Shown here in pieces: positions 25,674-33,773 of a stretch of DNA of 40,139 nucleotides (positions within the stretch are counted from its first letter, which is position 1; each line of letters begins with the position of its first letter). The DNA comes from Halieaceae bacterium. Its GTDB lineage: Bacteria > Pseudomonadota > Gammaproteobacteria > Pseudomonadales > Halieaceae. Below the pieces are notes generated by a model that saw only the letters and a program-made list of their open reading frames with translations, did no database searches and was not told the origin of the DNA. Where the stretch lies: the NCBI GenBank assembly GCA_028277365.1, contig JANQGK010000305.1:1-40139 (forward strand). Reading direction: 5' to 3'. A program made the translations under genes and the position numbers.

Positions 25674-26560
25674 TACAGGTAGGCCTCCAGTAGTTCGACA
25701 AGGCGCTCGGCGGAGTCCTCGAAATCCTGGCTGGCAGCGCGCGCCGCAGCGGGCAGACCACCGATTTCGATGGTGTCGAGAATGGTGTGCCCCATGGCGT
25801 TCACAAACTGCACCGCCCACACATGACGGTAGCGGGTGGCCATGATGCGGCAGTCGCCGAAGCCGCCAGACACCAGTTCGAAGTCGGCGCGACCCAGTAC
25901 GGCGGTGAGCAGTGCGTGGTCTGCCTCGCTCATCGGCAGCAGGGTGAAGTTGAGCACGTGATTTGGAACGCCGGTGTCGGTTTCCCAGGCCAGGGCGCGC
26001 TCGCTGATCTCAGCTAGCACGGCCGGGGCGTTCATGACCTCGCCGCCCGGCGCGGGAACATCGAAGCGGGCCGGTTCCAGGGCGGTGGCTGCGTCCAGCG
26101 CCACCGACGGTGCGGCGGACACCTCCACCCACCGGTGTCCGTTGTCGCCGTTGATCTGCCAGACCCCGGCCAACAGGGATTCGGTCAGTTGATAGCGCAC
26201 CCCGTCCAGGGTGACGTGGCCGCTGACCTCGCCAGTGCCAAGGATTTCTTCGACGGCCTGGATGTCGAGTTCACCCAGGTTGTTCATGGGCAGGCGGCAC
26301 TGGGAGGTGGGCCGTTTCGCGACATGCTCTAGGTTGTCTCCCAGTGTTTCCAGCCAGGTTCGCAGTTCCGCTGAGGGTTCGAAATCGTCGGGCAGTCGCG
26401 GCGCCGGCGGCGATGCCATGCTGGGTACGCCCAGCAGAGCCAGGGCGTCGTCCGGGGTGGCGCCGACAAACACGCCTTCGGCGGCTTCTTCACCCTCCCA
26501 GATCAGGGGATTGGAAATGCTGTCGACGTCGACGGCGGGAATCAGGTTGTCAGGTTTCAT
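25673..26560 (-). CDS. hupH: Hydrogenase maturation protein HupH (HyaF/HoxQ family)
   Basis: 295 residues. N- and C-terminal halves resemble each other in fold, as in the HupH/HyaF family: LPMNNLGELDIQAVEEILGTGEV in the first half and GFGDCRIMATRYRHVWAVQFVNAMGHTILDTIEI in the second. HupH helps small-subunit maturation and assembly of its Fe-S clusters; the exact step is not settled. An internal CRxMxTRxxxVWxVQxxN pattern is characteristic of the family. A GGAGG ribosome site precedes the ATG, which overlaps hupG by 4 bp. Confidence 0.92.
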   Translation of the reverse strand: MKPDNLIPAVDVDSISNPLIWEGEEAAEGVFVGATPDDALALLGVPSMASPPAPRLPDDFEPSAELRTWLETLGDNLEHVAKRPTSQCRLPMNNLGELDIQAVEEILGTGEVSGHVTLDGVRYQLTESLLAGVWQINGDNGHRWVEVSAAPSVALDAATALEPARFDVPAPGGEVMNAPAVLAEISERALAWETDTGVPNHVLNFTLLPMSEADHALLTAVLGRADFELVSGGFGDCRIMATRYRHVWAVQFVNAMGHTILDTIEIGGLPAAARAASQDFEDSAERLVELLEAYL

Positions 26561-26952
26561 GCATTTGCCTCCTGCTGCGGTGCGCCCAGGTAGCGCTGGA
26601 AGGCCCGGGTGTAGTCTGCCCAGTCGCGTACTCCCGGCAGCACTTCCAGGGTCTTGCCCGCGCTGATGAACACCAGGCTCGGTGGTGTGATGACCCGAAA
26701 CTGCTCCTGGTAGTCCTTCTCAAGCTCCGGCTGCAGTACGGCGGCGCGCACCCCACCCGGGTAGTCGCGCAGCACTTCACGCAGCGCCACGGCCACATCG
26801 TGCGCTTCGCGCACCCGCTTTGGGCCCCCGGTAAACAGCAGCACGGCCAGACCCTCCTCATCGATAAAGGTCGGCAGTGCGGCAGTGTCCAGCTCGCTGA
26901 GCTGGCCCTGCTCAAACATGGCGGTAATCGCCGGGCTCACGGTCTCATCCAT
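26557..26952 (-). CDS. hupG: Small-subunit chaperone HupG (HyaE/HoxO family)
   Basis: 131 residues with a thioredoxin-like fold that lacks the redox CxxC; the matching site reads FTGGPKRV. HyaE/HoxO proteins bind the Tat signal of the small-subunit precursor and hold it until cofactors are in place. The strand-turn FRVITPPSLVFISAGKTLEVLPG is the equivalent of the cis-proline region. The ATG at 26952 overlaps the end of hupF by 8 bp, and the stop overlaps hupH by 4 bp (ATGA). Confidence 0.9.
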   Translation of the reverse strand: MDETVSPAITAMFEQGQLSELDTAALPTFIDEEGLAVLLFTGGPKRVREAHDVAVALREVLRDYPGGVRAAVLQPELEKDYQEQFRVITPPSLVFISAGKTLEVLPGVRDWADYTRAFQRYLGAPQQEANA

Positions 26953-27277
26953 GTTTCAGTGCTTCCCCGGGTTCGCGCAGGTGTTCGGGTAGCTGCGGCT
27001 CGCGATCGACGAGATCCGCAATCAGGTGTTCGAAGGGGTCGCCGTCAGCGGCAGCGGTGACCGCCGCCAGGGCATCGTCGATCAGCTGCGCTTCCTCGGC
27101 CTCGAGGGCGCGAATGGCGATATCGACGTGGGCCAGCAGCCAGGCGCCGGCTTCGGGTGCGGCGTCGAGCAGGGCGGTATTGACGCGGCGCAGGGCGGTC
27201 GGATCACCACGGGGAGTGCACAGTGCAAGCCCCGGTGCCTCGACGCTGTGAACCTGGAGCGGGATACCGAGGCACAT
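26945..27277 (-). CDS. hupF: HypC-family chaperone HupF (HoxL)
   Basis: 110 residues. Starts MCLGIPLQV with the essential Cys2, and His50 lies in LLAHVDIAIRALE. The C-terminal extension of about 35 residues (to PEHLREPGEALKHG) beyond the HypC core sets HupF apart from HypC. In Rhizobium, HupF protects the large subunit during maturation under oxygen; in Cupriavidus, HoxL works with HoxV. Both members of that pair are present here. It lies 2 bp after hupD and overlaps hupG by 8 bp. Confidence 0.93.
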   Translation of the reverse strand: MCLGIPLQVHSVEAPGLALCTPRGDPTALRRVNTALLDAAPEAGAWLLAHVDIAIRALEAEEAQLIDDALAAVTAAADGDPFEHLIADLVDREPQLPEHLREPGEALKHG

Positions 27278-27279
27278 GC

Positions 27280-27891
27280 TTACAGCGCTCGTGCCCGCTG
27301 CAGCACCCGAGCGTCGCCTTTGCGGCAGGCGCTGGCGCGGTCGGGGCGGTCGGCCTCGTAGCGCTCGAGCTCCAGCCCCGGGGTGATAACGCTGCTGCCG
27401 GAGGGCCGGTCCTGCGCCTTGAGTTCGATACCGAAGCCCGCCAGGTAATCCTCGGCGATCTCCAGCGACTGCGGAATCTGGGCTTTGACCGCCGGCCGCA
27501 GGCTGCCGCCGTAGTCTTCCAATTCCACCGGCTGTACGCCGACCAGCAGCATGTTGTCGGCGCAGTCGCCCAGCAGTTTGGCGCAGGCGATGACGTCCTG
27601 CAGCCCGGCCTGGTGCAGGCTGACTTTGCGGCCGGCCACGAAGGCGGGGATGTCGTCATTCTCTACTACGCGAATGCTGCCCGGCTCATCGCCGAAGTCC
27701 ACCGCGTCGAAAATCACCACCGGGTCGTGCTCGCGCAGAAGGTCTACCAGGTATAGGCCCTGGGTGCCGCCGTCGGCCACGGTAAGGCTGTCGGGAATCT
27801 GGTAGCGCTCGGCAAAAGCCTCGACGCAGCGCACCCCGAAGCCTTCGTCGGCCCACAGCAGGTTGCCCACGCCCAGCACTAGCGCTTTCAT
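27280..27891 (-). CDS. hupD: Hydrogenase maturation endopeptidase HupD
   Basis: 203 residues from the ATG at 27891 (MKALVLGVGNLLWADEG); a longer frame to 28260 lies inside hupC and is not real. The nickel-sensing residues of the M52 protease family sit at Glu16, Asp62 and His93, the same numbers as in E. coli HybD. It cleaves the C-terminal extension of HupL after nickel insertion, letting the active site close. The start overlaps the hupC stop by 4 bp (ATGA). The C terminus is longer than HybD by about 40 residues. Confidence 0.96.
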   Translation of the reverse strand: MKALVLGVGNLLWADEGFGVRCVEAFAERYQIPDSLTVADGGTQGLYLVDLLREHDPVVIFDAVDFGDEPGSIRVVENDDIPAFVAGRKVSLHQAGLQDVIACAKLLGDCADNMLLVGVQPVELEDYGGSLRPAVKAQIPQSLEIAEDYLAGFGIELKAQDRPSGSSVITPGLELERYEADRPDRASACRKGDARVLQRARAL

Positions 27892-28628
27892 TCGCGGTCG
27901 TCCTTGAAGAAGCGCCAGCCGGAAATCATCGTGGAGACCAGGCTCTGGCGGCTCATGATGTCTTCGCGCACGGCGACGTAGATATGGATCATCGCGAAGA
28001 TGATGATGATCCACATGTTGACGTGGTGCACCGTGTGCACCCAGAAGCTGTCGCCCAGCAGGGTAAATACCCAGCTGAAGGCCGCATACCACCATGAGTC
28101 GATGCCCTGGCCTTCGGCGTAGAGCGCAAAACCGGTAAAGATCGCCACAAACAGCGGGATCACGAACATCAGGAACATGGCGAGCTGGGCGAGGGGGTTG
28201 TGGCCGATGTACTTCTTCGGCGTGTCGGCGACGAAGGCGTACCATTTCACCTCGTGCCACACCTCACCCCACCACTTGCCGCTCCACACTGGCGGCAGGA
28301 ACAGCTGGTGAGAGTGGTGGTTGCCTGCAAAGGCCCAGAAGATGCGATAGAGCAGGGCCACGGCGAGAAACTGCCCGGCGGCGAAGTGAATCATGCGGAT
28401 ATAGCCGAACTGGAAGTTCGCCGAGGCTTCACCCATCACAGAGTTAGGCGGCGAGCCGATCAGGTAGCCGGTGACACACAGCACCACGATGCACAGGGCA
28501 TTGACCCAGTGCCAGAGCCGCAGCGGCGCCTCATAGACATAGACCTTTTCCGCGGGCGACTTGGCCTCGGTGGCGCTGTGAACCAGCTTGCCGAGAAAGC
28601 CTGTGTCACGCTCGGTGGATTCAGACAT
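27888..28628 (-). CDS. hupC: Hydrogenase cytochrome b subunit HupC
   Basis: 246 residues of the Ni/Fe-hydrogenase cytochrome b (HyaC/HoxZ) family. Four membrane helices are seen, with histidines in HWVNALCIVVLCVTGYLI, MIHFAAGQF and HTVHHVNMW placed to bind two haems b. It anchors HupSL on the periplasmic face and passes electrons to quinone. The TAG stop of hupL is part of the AGGAGG ribosome site for this ATG, 11 bp downstream of hupL. It is full length for the family. Confidence 0.95.
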   Translation of the reverse strand: MSESTERDTGFLGKLVHSATEAKSPAEKVYVYEAPLRLWHWVNALCIVVLCVTGYLIGSPPNSVMGEASANFQFGYIRMIHFAAGQFLAVALLYRIFWAFAGNHHSHQLFLPPVWSGKWWGEVWHEVKWYAFVADTPKKYIGHNPLAQLAMFLMFVIPLFVAIFTGFALYAEGQGIDSWWYAAFSWVFTLLGDSFWVHTVHHVNMWIIIIFAMIHIYVAVREDIMSRQSLVSTMISGWRFFKDDRE

Positions 28629-28639
28629 GGCAATGCCTC

Positions 28640-30430
28640 CTAGCGGACCTTGATGTCTGCCAGTTCATCCCCGTCTGGACTCATCACGTGGGTCGAGCAG
28701 GCCAGGCAGGGGTCGAACGAGTGAATGGTGCGCAGGATTTCCAGCGGCTGGTCGGGGATCGCCATGGGGGTATCCATGAGCGAGGCCTCGTAGGCGCCGA
28801 TATTGCCTTCGTTGTCGCGCGGCCCTGCATTCCAGGTGGTGGGTACCACCGCCTGGTAGTTTTCGATGCGCGTATCCTTAATGTGAATCCAGTGCCCGAG
28901 CGCACCCCGAGGCGCCTCGGTGAAGCCCACGCCCTTGACGTCGCTGGGCCAGGTCTTCGGGTCCCAGTTCTGGGTATTCGCAGTGGCCACGTCGCCGTTG
29001 CGGATGTTGGCGATCAGCTTGTTGTAGAAGTAATCCATCTTGTCTGCTGCCCACACGCATTCCAGTCCTCGCGCCGCAGTGCGGCCGAGGGTGGAGAACA
29101 GGGCGGTCACCGGCAGGTCGAGGTCGGTGAGCACCTTGTCCACCGGCTCCTTGAATTCCGGGTTCCCCTGGGCGTAACCGATGATGTAGCGGGCCAGCGG
29201 GCCCACTTCCATGGCGTTGCCTTTCCAGCGCGGGCTTTTGATCCACGAGTACTTGGCGCTCTCGTCCAGTGCCTCGAGGTGGGTCTTGGTGCCCTTGGCG
29301 TTGGGGCCCAGCTCGAAGTTGGGCTCAGTGACGCCATCCCAGGGGTGCAGGCCGATGCTCTCGTCGGCATAGCTGTACCAGGAGTGGGGTACGAACTCCT
29401 GGATCTCCTCGGGGTTGCGCTGGTCTACCTCGTGAATCTCGGCGAGATTACCATTGAGAATCGCGCCCCGCGGCAGCAGCAGGTTGTCGGCTGTGTAGTC
29501 GTTGGCGTGGTCGGGAATGTCGCCGTAGGACATGACATTCTGGCCGGAGATGCCGCCGCCGTAGGTCCAGTCCTTGTAGAAGGAGGCGATGGCCAGCAGG
29601 TCGGGCAGGTAGACCTGCTCGGAGAACTGGCGGCACTGGTCGATGATCTTCTTTACATGGGACAGGCGCTCGATGTTGATCGCACCCACCGCTCCGGTAT
29701 CCGACACATTGATGGGGCAGGGAACGCCGCCCACCAGCCAGTTCGGGTGTGGATTTTTTCCTCCAAATATCGTGTGTATCTTCTTGATTTCTTTCTGGAA
29801 ATCCAACGCCTCAAGGTAGTGCGCGGTGGCCATAAGGTTGGCTTCCGGCGGCAGCTTGTAGGCCGGGTGGCCCCAGTAGGCATTGCGGAACAGGCCGAGC
29901 TGGCCGGATTCCACGAACTTCTTGAGACGCGACTGCAGGTCCTTGAAATAGCCTGGCGAGGACTTAGGCCAGCGGGAAATTGACTGGGCCAGCTCGCTGG
30001 TAGCCTTGGGGTCGGCCGACAGGCCCGACACCACGTCTACCCAGTCCAGCGCGTGCAGGTGGTAGAAGTGCACGATATGGTCGTGCACCTGCAGGGCGAG
30101 CTGCATGAGGTTGCGAATAATGTTGGCGTTTTCCGGGATGTCGATGTTCAGTGCGTCTTCCACCGCGCGCACCGAGGTGAGCGCGTGGGTGCCCGTACAC
30201 ACGCCGCAGATACGCTGGGTGAAGGCCCAGGCGTCGCGCGGGTCGCGGCCCTTGAGGATCACCTCGAGGCCGCGCCACATGGTGCCGGTAGATACCGCGT
30301 TGCGAATCACGTTGTCGTCGTCGAGGTTGACCTCAATGCGCAGGTGGCCCTCTATGCGGGTGACCGGGTCGACCACGACGCGGCGGCCGGAGTCGTCGAG
30401 GGTGAAACCGTTGGGCGTCTGAATGGCCAT
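28640..30430 (-). CDS. hupL: [NiFe] hydrogenase large subunit (uptake, group 1)
   Basis: 596 residues. The Ni-Fe site cysteines are Cys75 and Cys78 in [10 protein letters not shown] and Cys575 and Cys578 in DPCLACSTH. The precursor has a 15-residue extension (582-596) that HupD should cut after His581. It oxidises H2 in the periplasm, exported as a complex with HupS. The motif [22 protein letters not shown] and the overall sequence resemble the oxygen-tolerant membrane-bound enzymes of Cupriavidus and rhizobia. It begins 3 bp after hupS. Confidence 0.98.
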   Translation of the reverse strand: MAIQTPNGFTLDDSGRRVVVDPVTRIEGHLRIEVNLDDDNVIRNAVSTGTMWRGLEVILKGRDPRDAWAFTQRICGVCTGTHALTSVRAVEDALNIDIPENANIIRNLMQLALQVHDHIVHFYHLHALDWVDVVSGLSADPKATSELAQSISRWPKSSPGYFKDLQSRLKKFVESGQLGLFRNAYWGHPAYKLPPEANLMATAHYLEALDFQKEIKKIHTIFGGKNPHPNWLVGGVPCPINVSDTGAVGAINIERLSHVKKIIDQCRQFSEQVYLPDLLAIASFYKDWTYGGGISGQNVMSYGDIPDHANDYTADNLLLPRGAILNGNLAEIHEVDQRNPEEIQEFVPHSWYSYADESIGLHPWDGVTEPNFELGPNAKGTKTHLEALDESAKYSWIKSPRWKGNAMEVGPLARYIIGYAQGNPEFKEPVDKVLTDLDLPVTALFSTLGRTAARGLECVWAADKMDYFYNKLIANIRNGDVATANTQNWDPKTWPSDVKGVGFTEAPRGALGHWIHIKDTRIENYQAVVPTTWNAGPRDNEGNIGAYEASLMDTPMAIPDQPLEILRTIHSFDPCLACSTHVMSPDGDELADIKVR

Positions 30431-30433
30431 GCG

Positions 30434-31543
30434 TTATACCCCTTCTGACTCGGTCTTGCTTTTGTAGTCTTCCGCCGGATTGGCCCGCGCCCGTTTCAGT
30501 GCCGAGGCGGCGGCGTGGGCGGCAATAGCGGTGCCGATGATCCCGGCGGCGCCCAGGCCCAGCTTGTCGGCATTGGCCTCCACGCCGAGCGGCGTCTGCA
30601 CATCGGCCAGCCGGTCGTAGAAAGGCCCGTTGTCCCAGAAGTTTTCCTCGGAGCAGCCGATACAGCCGTGGCCGGACTCGATGGGGAAGGACACACCGCC
30701 GTTCCAGCGGGTGGTGGAGCAGGCGTTGTAAGTGGTAGGGCCGCGACAGCCCATCTTGTAAAGGCAATAGCCGCGGCGCGCGTTCTCGTCATCCCAGCTT
30801 TCTGCAAACTGGCCCGCATCAAAGTGGGGGCGGCGGTAACACTTGTCGTGGATGCGCTGGCCGTAGAACATTTCCGGTCGGCCGATGCGGTCCAGCGGCG
30901 GCACCCGTCCGAAGGTGAGCATGTAGGTGACCACGCCGGTCATGACCTCGGGAATGGGCGGGCAGCCCGGCACCTTTACGATGGGCTTGTCCTTGATAAC
31001 CTCGTGGATGGGCGTGGCCGCCGTCGGGTTGGGCCGGGCTGCCTGTACACAACCGTTGGAGGCGCAGGAGCCCCAGGCGATGATGGCCGAGGCGCCGGCA
31101 GCCATTTCCTTGAGCTGCTCGACAAAGGGACGGCCGCCGACGATGCAGTACATGCCGTCTTCATTCAACGGTGGGTTGCCCTCGACGGCGAGGATGTACT
31201 CGCCGTAGCTCTCTTCCAGGGTTTGCGCGAGGATCTCTTCCGCCTGGTGGCCTGCGGAGGCCATCAGCGTGTGCGAGTAGTCCAACGACAGCATGGACAG
31301 CACCATGTCGGACGCCAGCGGGTGCCCGGAGCGAATGAAACTCTCCGAGCAGCAGGTGCACTCCAGCCCGTTGAGCCAGATCACCGGTGTTCGGCGCTTG
31401 GTCTCCATGGCGTGTGCGATCTTTGGAGCGAAGGACGGGGCAAGTCCCAGTGAGGCCGCGGTGAGTGAACAGAATTTGTTGAAAGACCGTCGACTGATGC
31501 CCTGCTGACGGAATACCTCGTAGAAGGTCTGTGGCTTGCCCAT
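30434..31543 (-). CDS. hupS: [NiFe] hydrogenase small subunit, oxygen-tolerant type
   Basis: 369 residues from the ATG at 31543; an in-frame TTG at 31618 would lie upstream of the likely transcript start. A Tat signal (SRRSFNKF, 17-24) ends with AHA at 43-45. Counting the mature protein from residue 46, the proximal cluster cysteines fall at 17, 19, 20, 115 and 120 (ECTCC and WGSCASNGC), so both extra cysteines of the [4Fe-3S] oxygen-tolerance cluster are present. The medial and distal clusters are bound by the CYRRPHF, CLYKMGC and GCIGCSE segments. A C-terminal helix ([20 protein letters not shown]) anchors it near HupC. It is the first gene of the 15-gene operon. Confidence 0.98.
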   Translation of the reverse strand: MGKPQTFYEVFRQQGISRRSFNKFCSLTAASLGLAPSFAPKIAHAMETKRRTPVIWLNGLECTCCSESFIRSGHPLASDMVLSMLSLDYSHTLMASAGHQAEEILAQTLEESYGEYILAVEGNPPLNEDGMYCIVGGRPFVEQLKEMAAGASAIIAWGSCASNGCVQAARPNPTAATPIHEVIKDKPIVKVPGCPPIPEVMTGVVTYMLTFGRVPPLDRIGRPEMFYGQRIHDKCYRRPHFDAGQFAESWDDENARRGYCLYKMGCRGPTTYNACSTTRWNGGVSFPIESGHGCIGCSEENFWDNGPFYDRLADVQTPLGVEANADKLGLGAAGIIGTAIAAHAAASALKRARANPAEDYKSKTESEGV

Positions 31544-31620
31544 GCTCAACCCCGGCTTTTTTTCATTAGTCTTGTGGTGTGAAGCTAGCAGAGGCACCTT
31601 TCGGGGGTACCTGAACAAAC

Positions 31621-31663
31621 CTTATACATAGGCGCTTTCGGAAGCTTTCTTGATCCCCGTCAA
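31621..31663 (-). promoter_or_regulatory. Probable FNR/ANR-dependent promoter of the hup-hyp operon
   Basis: On the minus strand TTGACGGGGATCAA (31663-31650) matches the FNR/ANR consensus TTGAT-N4-ATCAA at 9 of 10 positions. A TATAAG -10 element lies at 31626-31621. If transcription starts near 31615, the box centre (31656.5) is at about -41.5, the standard class II activator position. The leader to the hupS ATG would be about 72 nt. The box is palindromic and could also affect the divergent permease gene at 31711. No -24/-12 sigma54 promoter was seen. Confidence 0.6.
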
Positions 31664-31710
31664 CTTCCAGCACCTACCCATTTGTCCGAGCTTGGACCAG
31701 ACTGTGACGC

Positions 31711-32349
31711 ATGATTTTTGACAGCCCGGAGATCATCGCGCTGCTGCTGAGTGCAGCGGGTATCGCCTTCACCCACACACTGATGGGCCCCGATCACTAT
31801 CTCCCTTTTGTGGCGATGGCGGTGGAACGGCGCTGGAGCTGGCATCGACTGCTGAGCATTACCCTGCTGTGTGGCGCCGCGCACCTGATCGGCTCGGTGC
31901 TGCTGGGTGCGCTGGGCATAGCGCTGCAGGCAGAGATCTCGGGGCTGGTGGCGATTGAATCGGTGCGCGGCGAACTGGCCGCCTGGCTGTTGTTCAGCGC
32001 AGGCCTACTCTACCTGGCCTGGGGTTTGCGCCAGGCCGGCAAACAGCACGTCCATCGCCATAGCAGCGCCCACCCGCAGTGGGTGATTTTTATCGTGTTT
32101 GTTCTCGGCCCCTGTGAGCCGCTGATTCCGCTGCTGATGTATCCGGCGGCCACGGCCAGCGTGGCTGGAGTGGTGGCGGTGACCGCGGTGTTTGGCATCG
32201 TCACAGTTGCCACCATGCTGATGGCGGTGTCACTCAGTTACTTCAGCCTGAAGCAGGTAGAGTTCCCGAACATCCAGCGCTATGGTCACGCCCTGTCGGG
32301 CGCCACCCTCAGTTCCTGCGGCGCGGCGATGTTGTTCCTGGGACTCTAG
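31711..32349 (+). CDS. UreH/TauE-like permease, candidate nickel transporter
   Basis: 212 residues with about six membrane helices. The first helix carries HTLMGPDHYLPF, similar to the His-Asp-His signature of nickel/cobalt permeases and UreH-type proteins, and a second GPCEPLIPLLMYP motif lies in the fourth. A short histidine-rich loop (HVHRHSSAH) lies between. It is divergent from hupS across 167 bp that contain the FNR-like box. The hydrogenase operon has no hupE, so this gene probably supplies nickel; that is an inference from motif and place. Sulfite or other small-molecule transport is an alternative. Confidence 0.72.
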   Translation: MIFDSPEIIALLLSAAGIAFTHTLMGPDHYLPFVAMAVERRWSWHRLLSITLLCGAAHLIGSVLLGALGIALQAEISGLVAIESVRGELAAWLLFSAGLLYLAWGLRQAGKQHVHRHSSAHPQWVIFIVFVLGPCEPLIPLLMYPAATASVAGVVAVTAVFGIVTVATMLMAVSLSYFSLKQVEFPNIQRYGHALSGATLSSCGAAMLFLGL

Positions 32350-32382
32350 CTCCGCGCTAGTAGGCACAAAACCAGCGGACAC

Positions 32383-32405
32383 AAAAAAGGCGCCTTGCGG
32401 CGCCT
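32383..32405 (-). terminator. Intrinsic terminator of the acyl-CoA dehydrogenase gene
   Basis: On the minus strand a perfect 7-bp stem, AGGCGCC-GCAA-GGCGCCT (32405-32388), is followed by six T residues (32388-32383 read as A on the plus strand). It begins 18 bp beyond the stop codon at 32424. It may also stop plus-strand reading from the permease gene, but no T tract is seen in that direction. Confidence 0.8.
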
Positions 32406-32423
32406 CGTTGAGTTCTTGATATA

Positions 32424-33584
32424 TCAGGCCGCGCTCTTGCCGAGCATGGTGCGGGCCACCAGGTCGCGCATGATCTCGCTGGTGCCACCGTAGATGCGCT
32501 GAATGCGTGCGTCCGTGTAAAAACGGCTGATGGGGTACTCCACCGTGTAGCCGTAGCCACCGAACAGCTGCAGGCAATCGTCGATCACCTTGCACTGCAT
32601 CTCGCAGCTGGCGAGTTTCAGCATGGCCGCCTCGTCGGTGCTCATCTTGCCCTCTGCGTACTTGTCGGCGCAGGCCTCGTAGAAAGCACGGTTGATGGCG
32701 ATCTCGGTTTTCACGTCCGCCAGCTTGAAGCGCGTGTTCTGGAACTCGCCCACCGCCTTACCGAAAGCCTTGCGCTCTTTCACGTAGTCCACGGTGATAT
32801 CCAGGGCCCCCTCGGCGCTGGCCACCGCCTGGGCGGCAATGCCCAGGCGCTCGCGGGGCAGCTCGGTCATCATGATGACAAAGCCCTTGTTCTCTTCACC
32901 CAGCAGGGCACTGGCGGGCAGCCTGACGTCGGAGAAGAACAGCTCCGCGGTATCGGAGGTGTGCTGGCCGATCTTCTCTATTTTCTTGCCTTTCTCGAAA
33001 CCGGGCAGAGAGGTGTCCACCAGGAACAGGGAAGTGCCTTTGGCGCCTTTGCCGGGGTCGGTGATGGCGGCGACGATCACCAGGTCGGCGTGGATGCCGT
33101 TGGTGATGAAAATCTTGGAGCCGTTCAGAATCCACTCGTCACCGTCGCGTACCGCGTTGGTGCGGATGCTCTGCACGTCGGAACCGGCACCTGGCTCCGT
33201 CATGCCCAGGGCGCCGACGACTTCGCCGCTGACCATCCTCGGCAGCCACTGCTGCTTCTGTTCCTCGGTGCCGAAGTTGTTGATGTAGGGCGCAACGATA
33301 TTGCTATGGATGCCGTAGCCGGAAGCGAAGCCGCCGAAGCCCATGTGGGACAGCTCTTCGATCATGGCGAGGGTGACGTGGGGGCTGGTGCCGGCACCAC
33401 CGTATTCCTCAGGCATGTCGGGGCACAGGAGGCCCGCCGCTCCCAGCGTATTCCAGAGCTCGCGGGGCACCATGTGCTCTTCCTCCCACTGCTCATAGTG
33501 GGGGGAGATCTCGGTTTCGAAGGCCCTGCGGGCCATATCCCGGAACAGTGTCATTTCTTCGGAGTGCATGGCGTCACCGGACAT
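32424..33584 (-). CDS. Acyl-CoA dehydrogenase (long-chain/LCAD-like)
   Basis: 386 residues, FAD-dependent, oxidising acyl-CoA to trans-2-enoyl-CoA in beta-oxidation. Flavin and substrate motifs are GMTEPGAGSDVQSIRT and KIFITNGIHADL. The usual catalytic Glu before the GTS motif of short- and medium-chain enzymes is Gly366 here (IYGGTSEI). As in long-chain and isovaleryl-CoA enzymes, the base is probably Glu258 in AVASAEGALD on another helix. The start at 33584 has a GAGGAAG ribosome site. It is divergent from the aldehyde dehydrogenase gene. Confidence 0.93.
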   Translation of the reverse strand: MSGDAMHSEEMTLFRDMARRAFETEISPHYEQWEEEHMVPRELWNTLGAAGLLCPDMPEEYGGAGTSPHVTLAMIEELSHMGFGGFASGYGIHSNIVAPYINNFGTEEQKQQWLPRMVSGEVVGALGMTEPGAGSDVQSIRTNAVRDGDEWILNGSKIFITNGIHADLVIVAAITDPGKGAKGTSLFLVDTSLPGFEKGKKIEKIGQHTSDTAELFFSDVRLPASALLGEENKGFVIMMTELPRERLGIAAQAVASAEGALDITVDYVKERKAFGKAVGEFQNTRFKLADVKTEIAINRAFYEACADKYAEGKMSTDEAAMLKLASCEMQCKVIDDCLQLFGGYGYTVEYPISRFYTDARIQRIYGGTSEIMRDLVARTMLGKSAA

Positions 33585-33773
33585 GGCGTACTTCCTCGTA
33601 TTGCGGTTTTCTCAAGGGCGGTAATTGTGATGGAAAGGGGCGCCGCAGACAATGTTGACAGTGCTCGGGCGCGGCCCGACGAGATCACGGGGAGCAGGTA
33701 TTGCGCCCCCGGAAGACTCTGGTATGTTGACGGACCCAACGATAATTCCAGCCCGCAGCAGGAGAGTGCCACC

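Noticed and set aside
25674..25820. Longer N terminus for the rubredoxin-HupJ fusion
   Set aside because: It lies inside hupH in another frame and gives an Arg/His-rich, non-family sequence; the GTG at 25673 has a good ribosome site.
27892..28260. Longer N terminus for HupD
   Set aside because: It overlaps hupC in another frame; HupD family proteins begin at the MKALVLGVGN segment.
28688..29983. 431-residue open frame on the plus strand
   Set aside because: Antisense of hupL; low-complexity Gly/Val composition and no motifs.
31544..31710. Sigma54 -24/-12 promoter for the hydrogenase operon
   Set aside because: No TGGCAC-N5-TTGC pattern was found in the gap; an FNR-type box with a -10 element explains it better.
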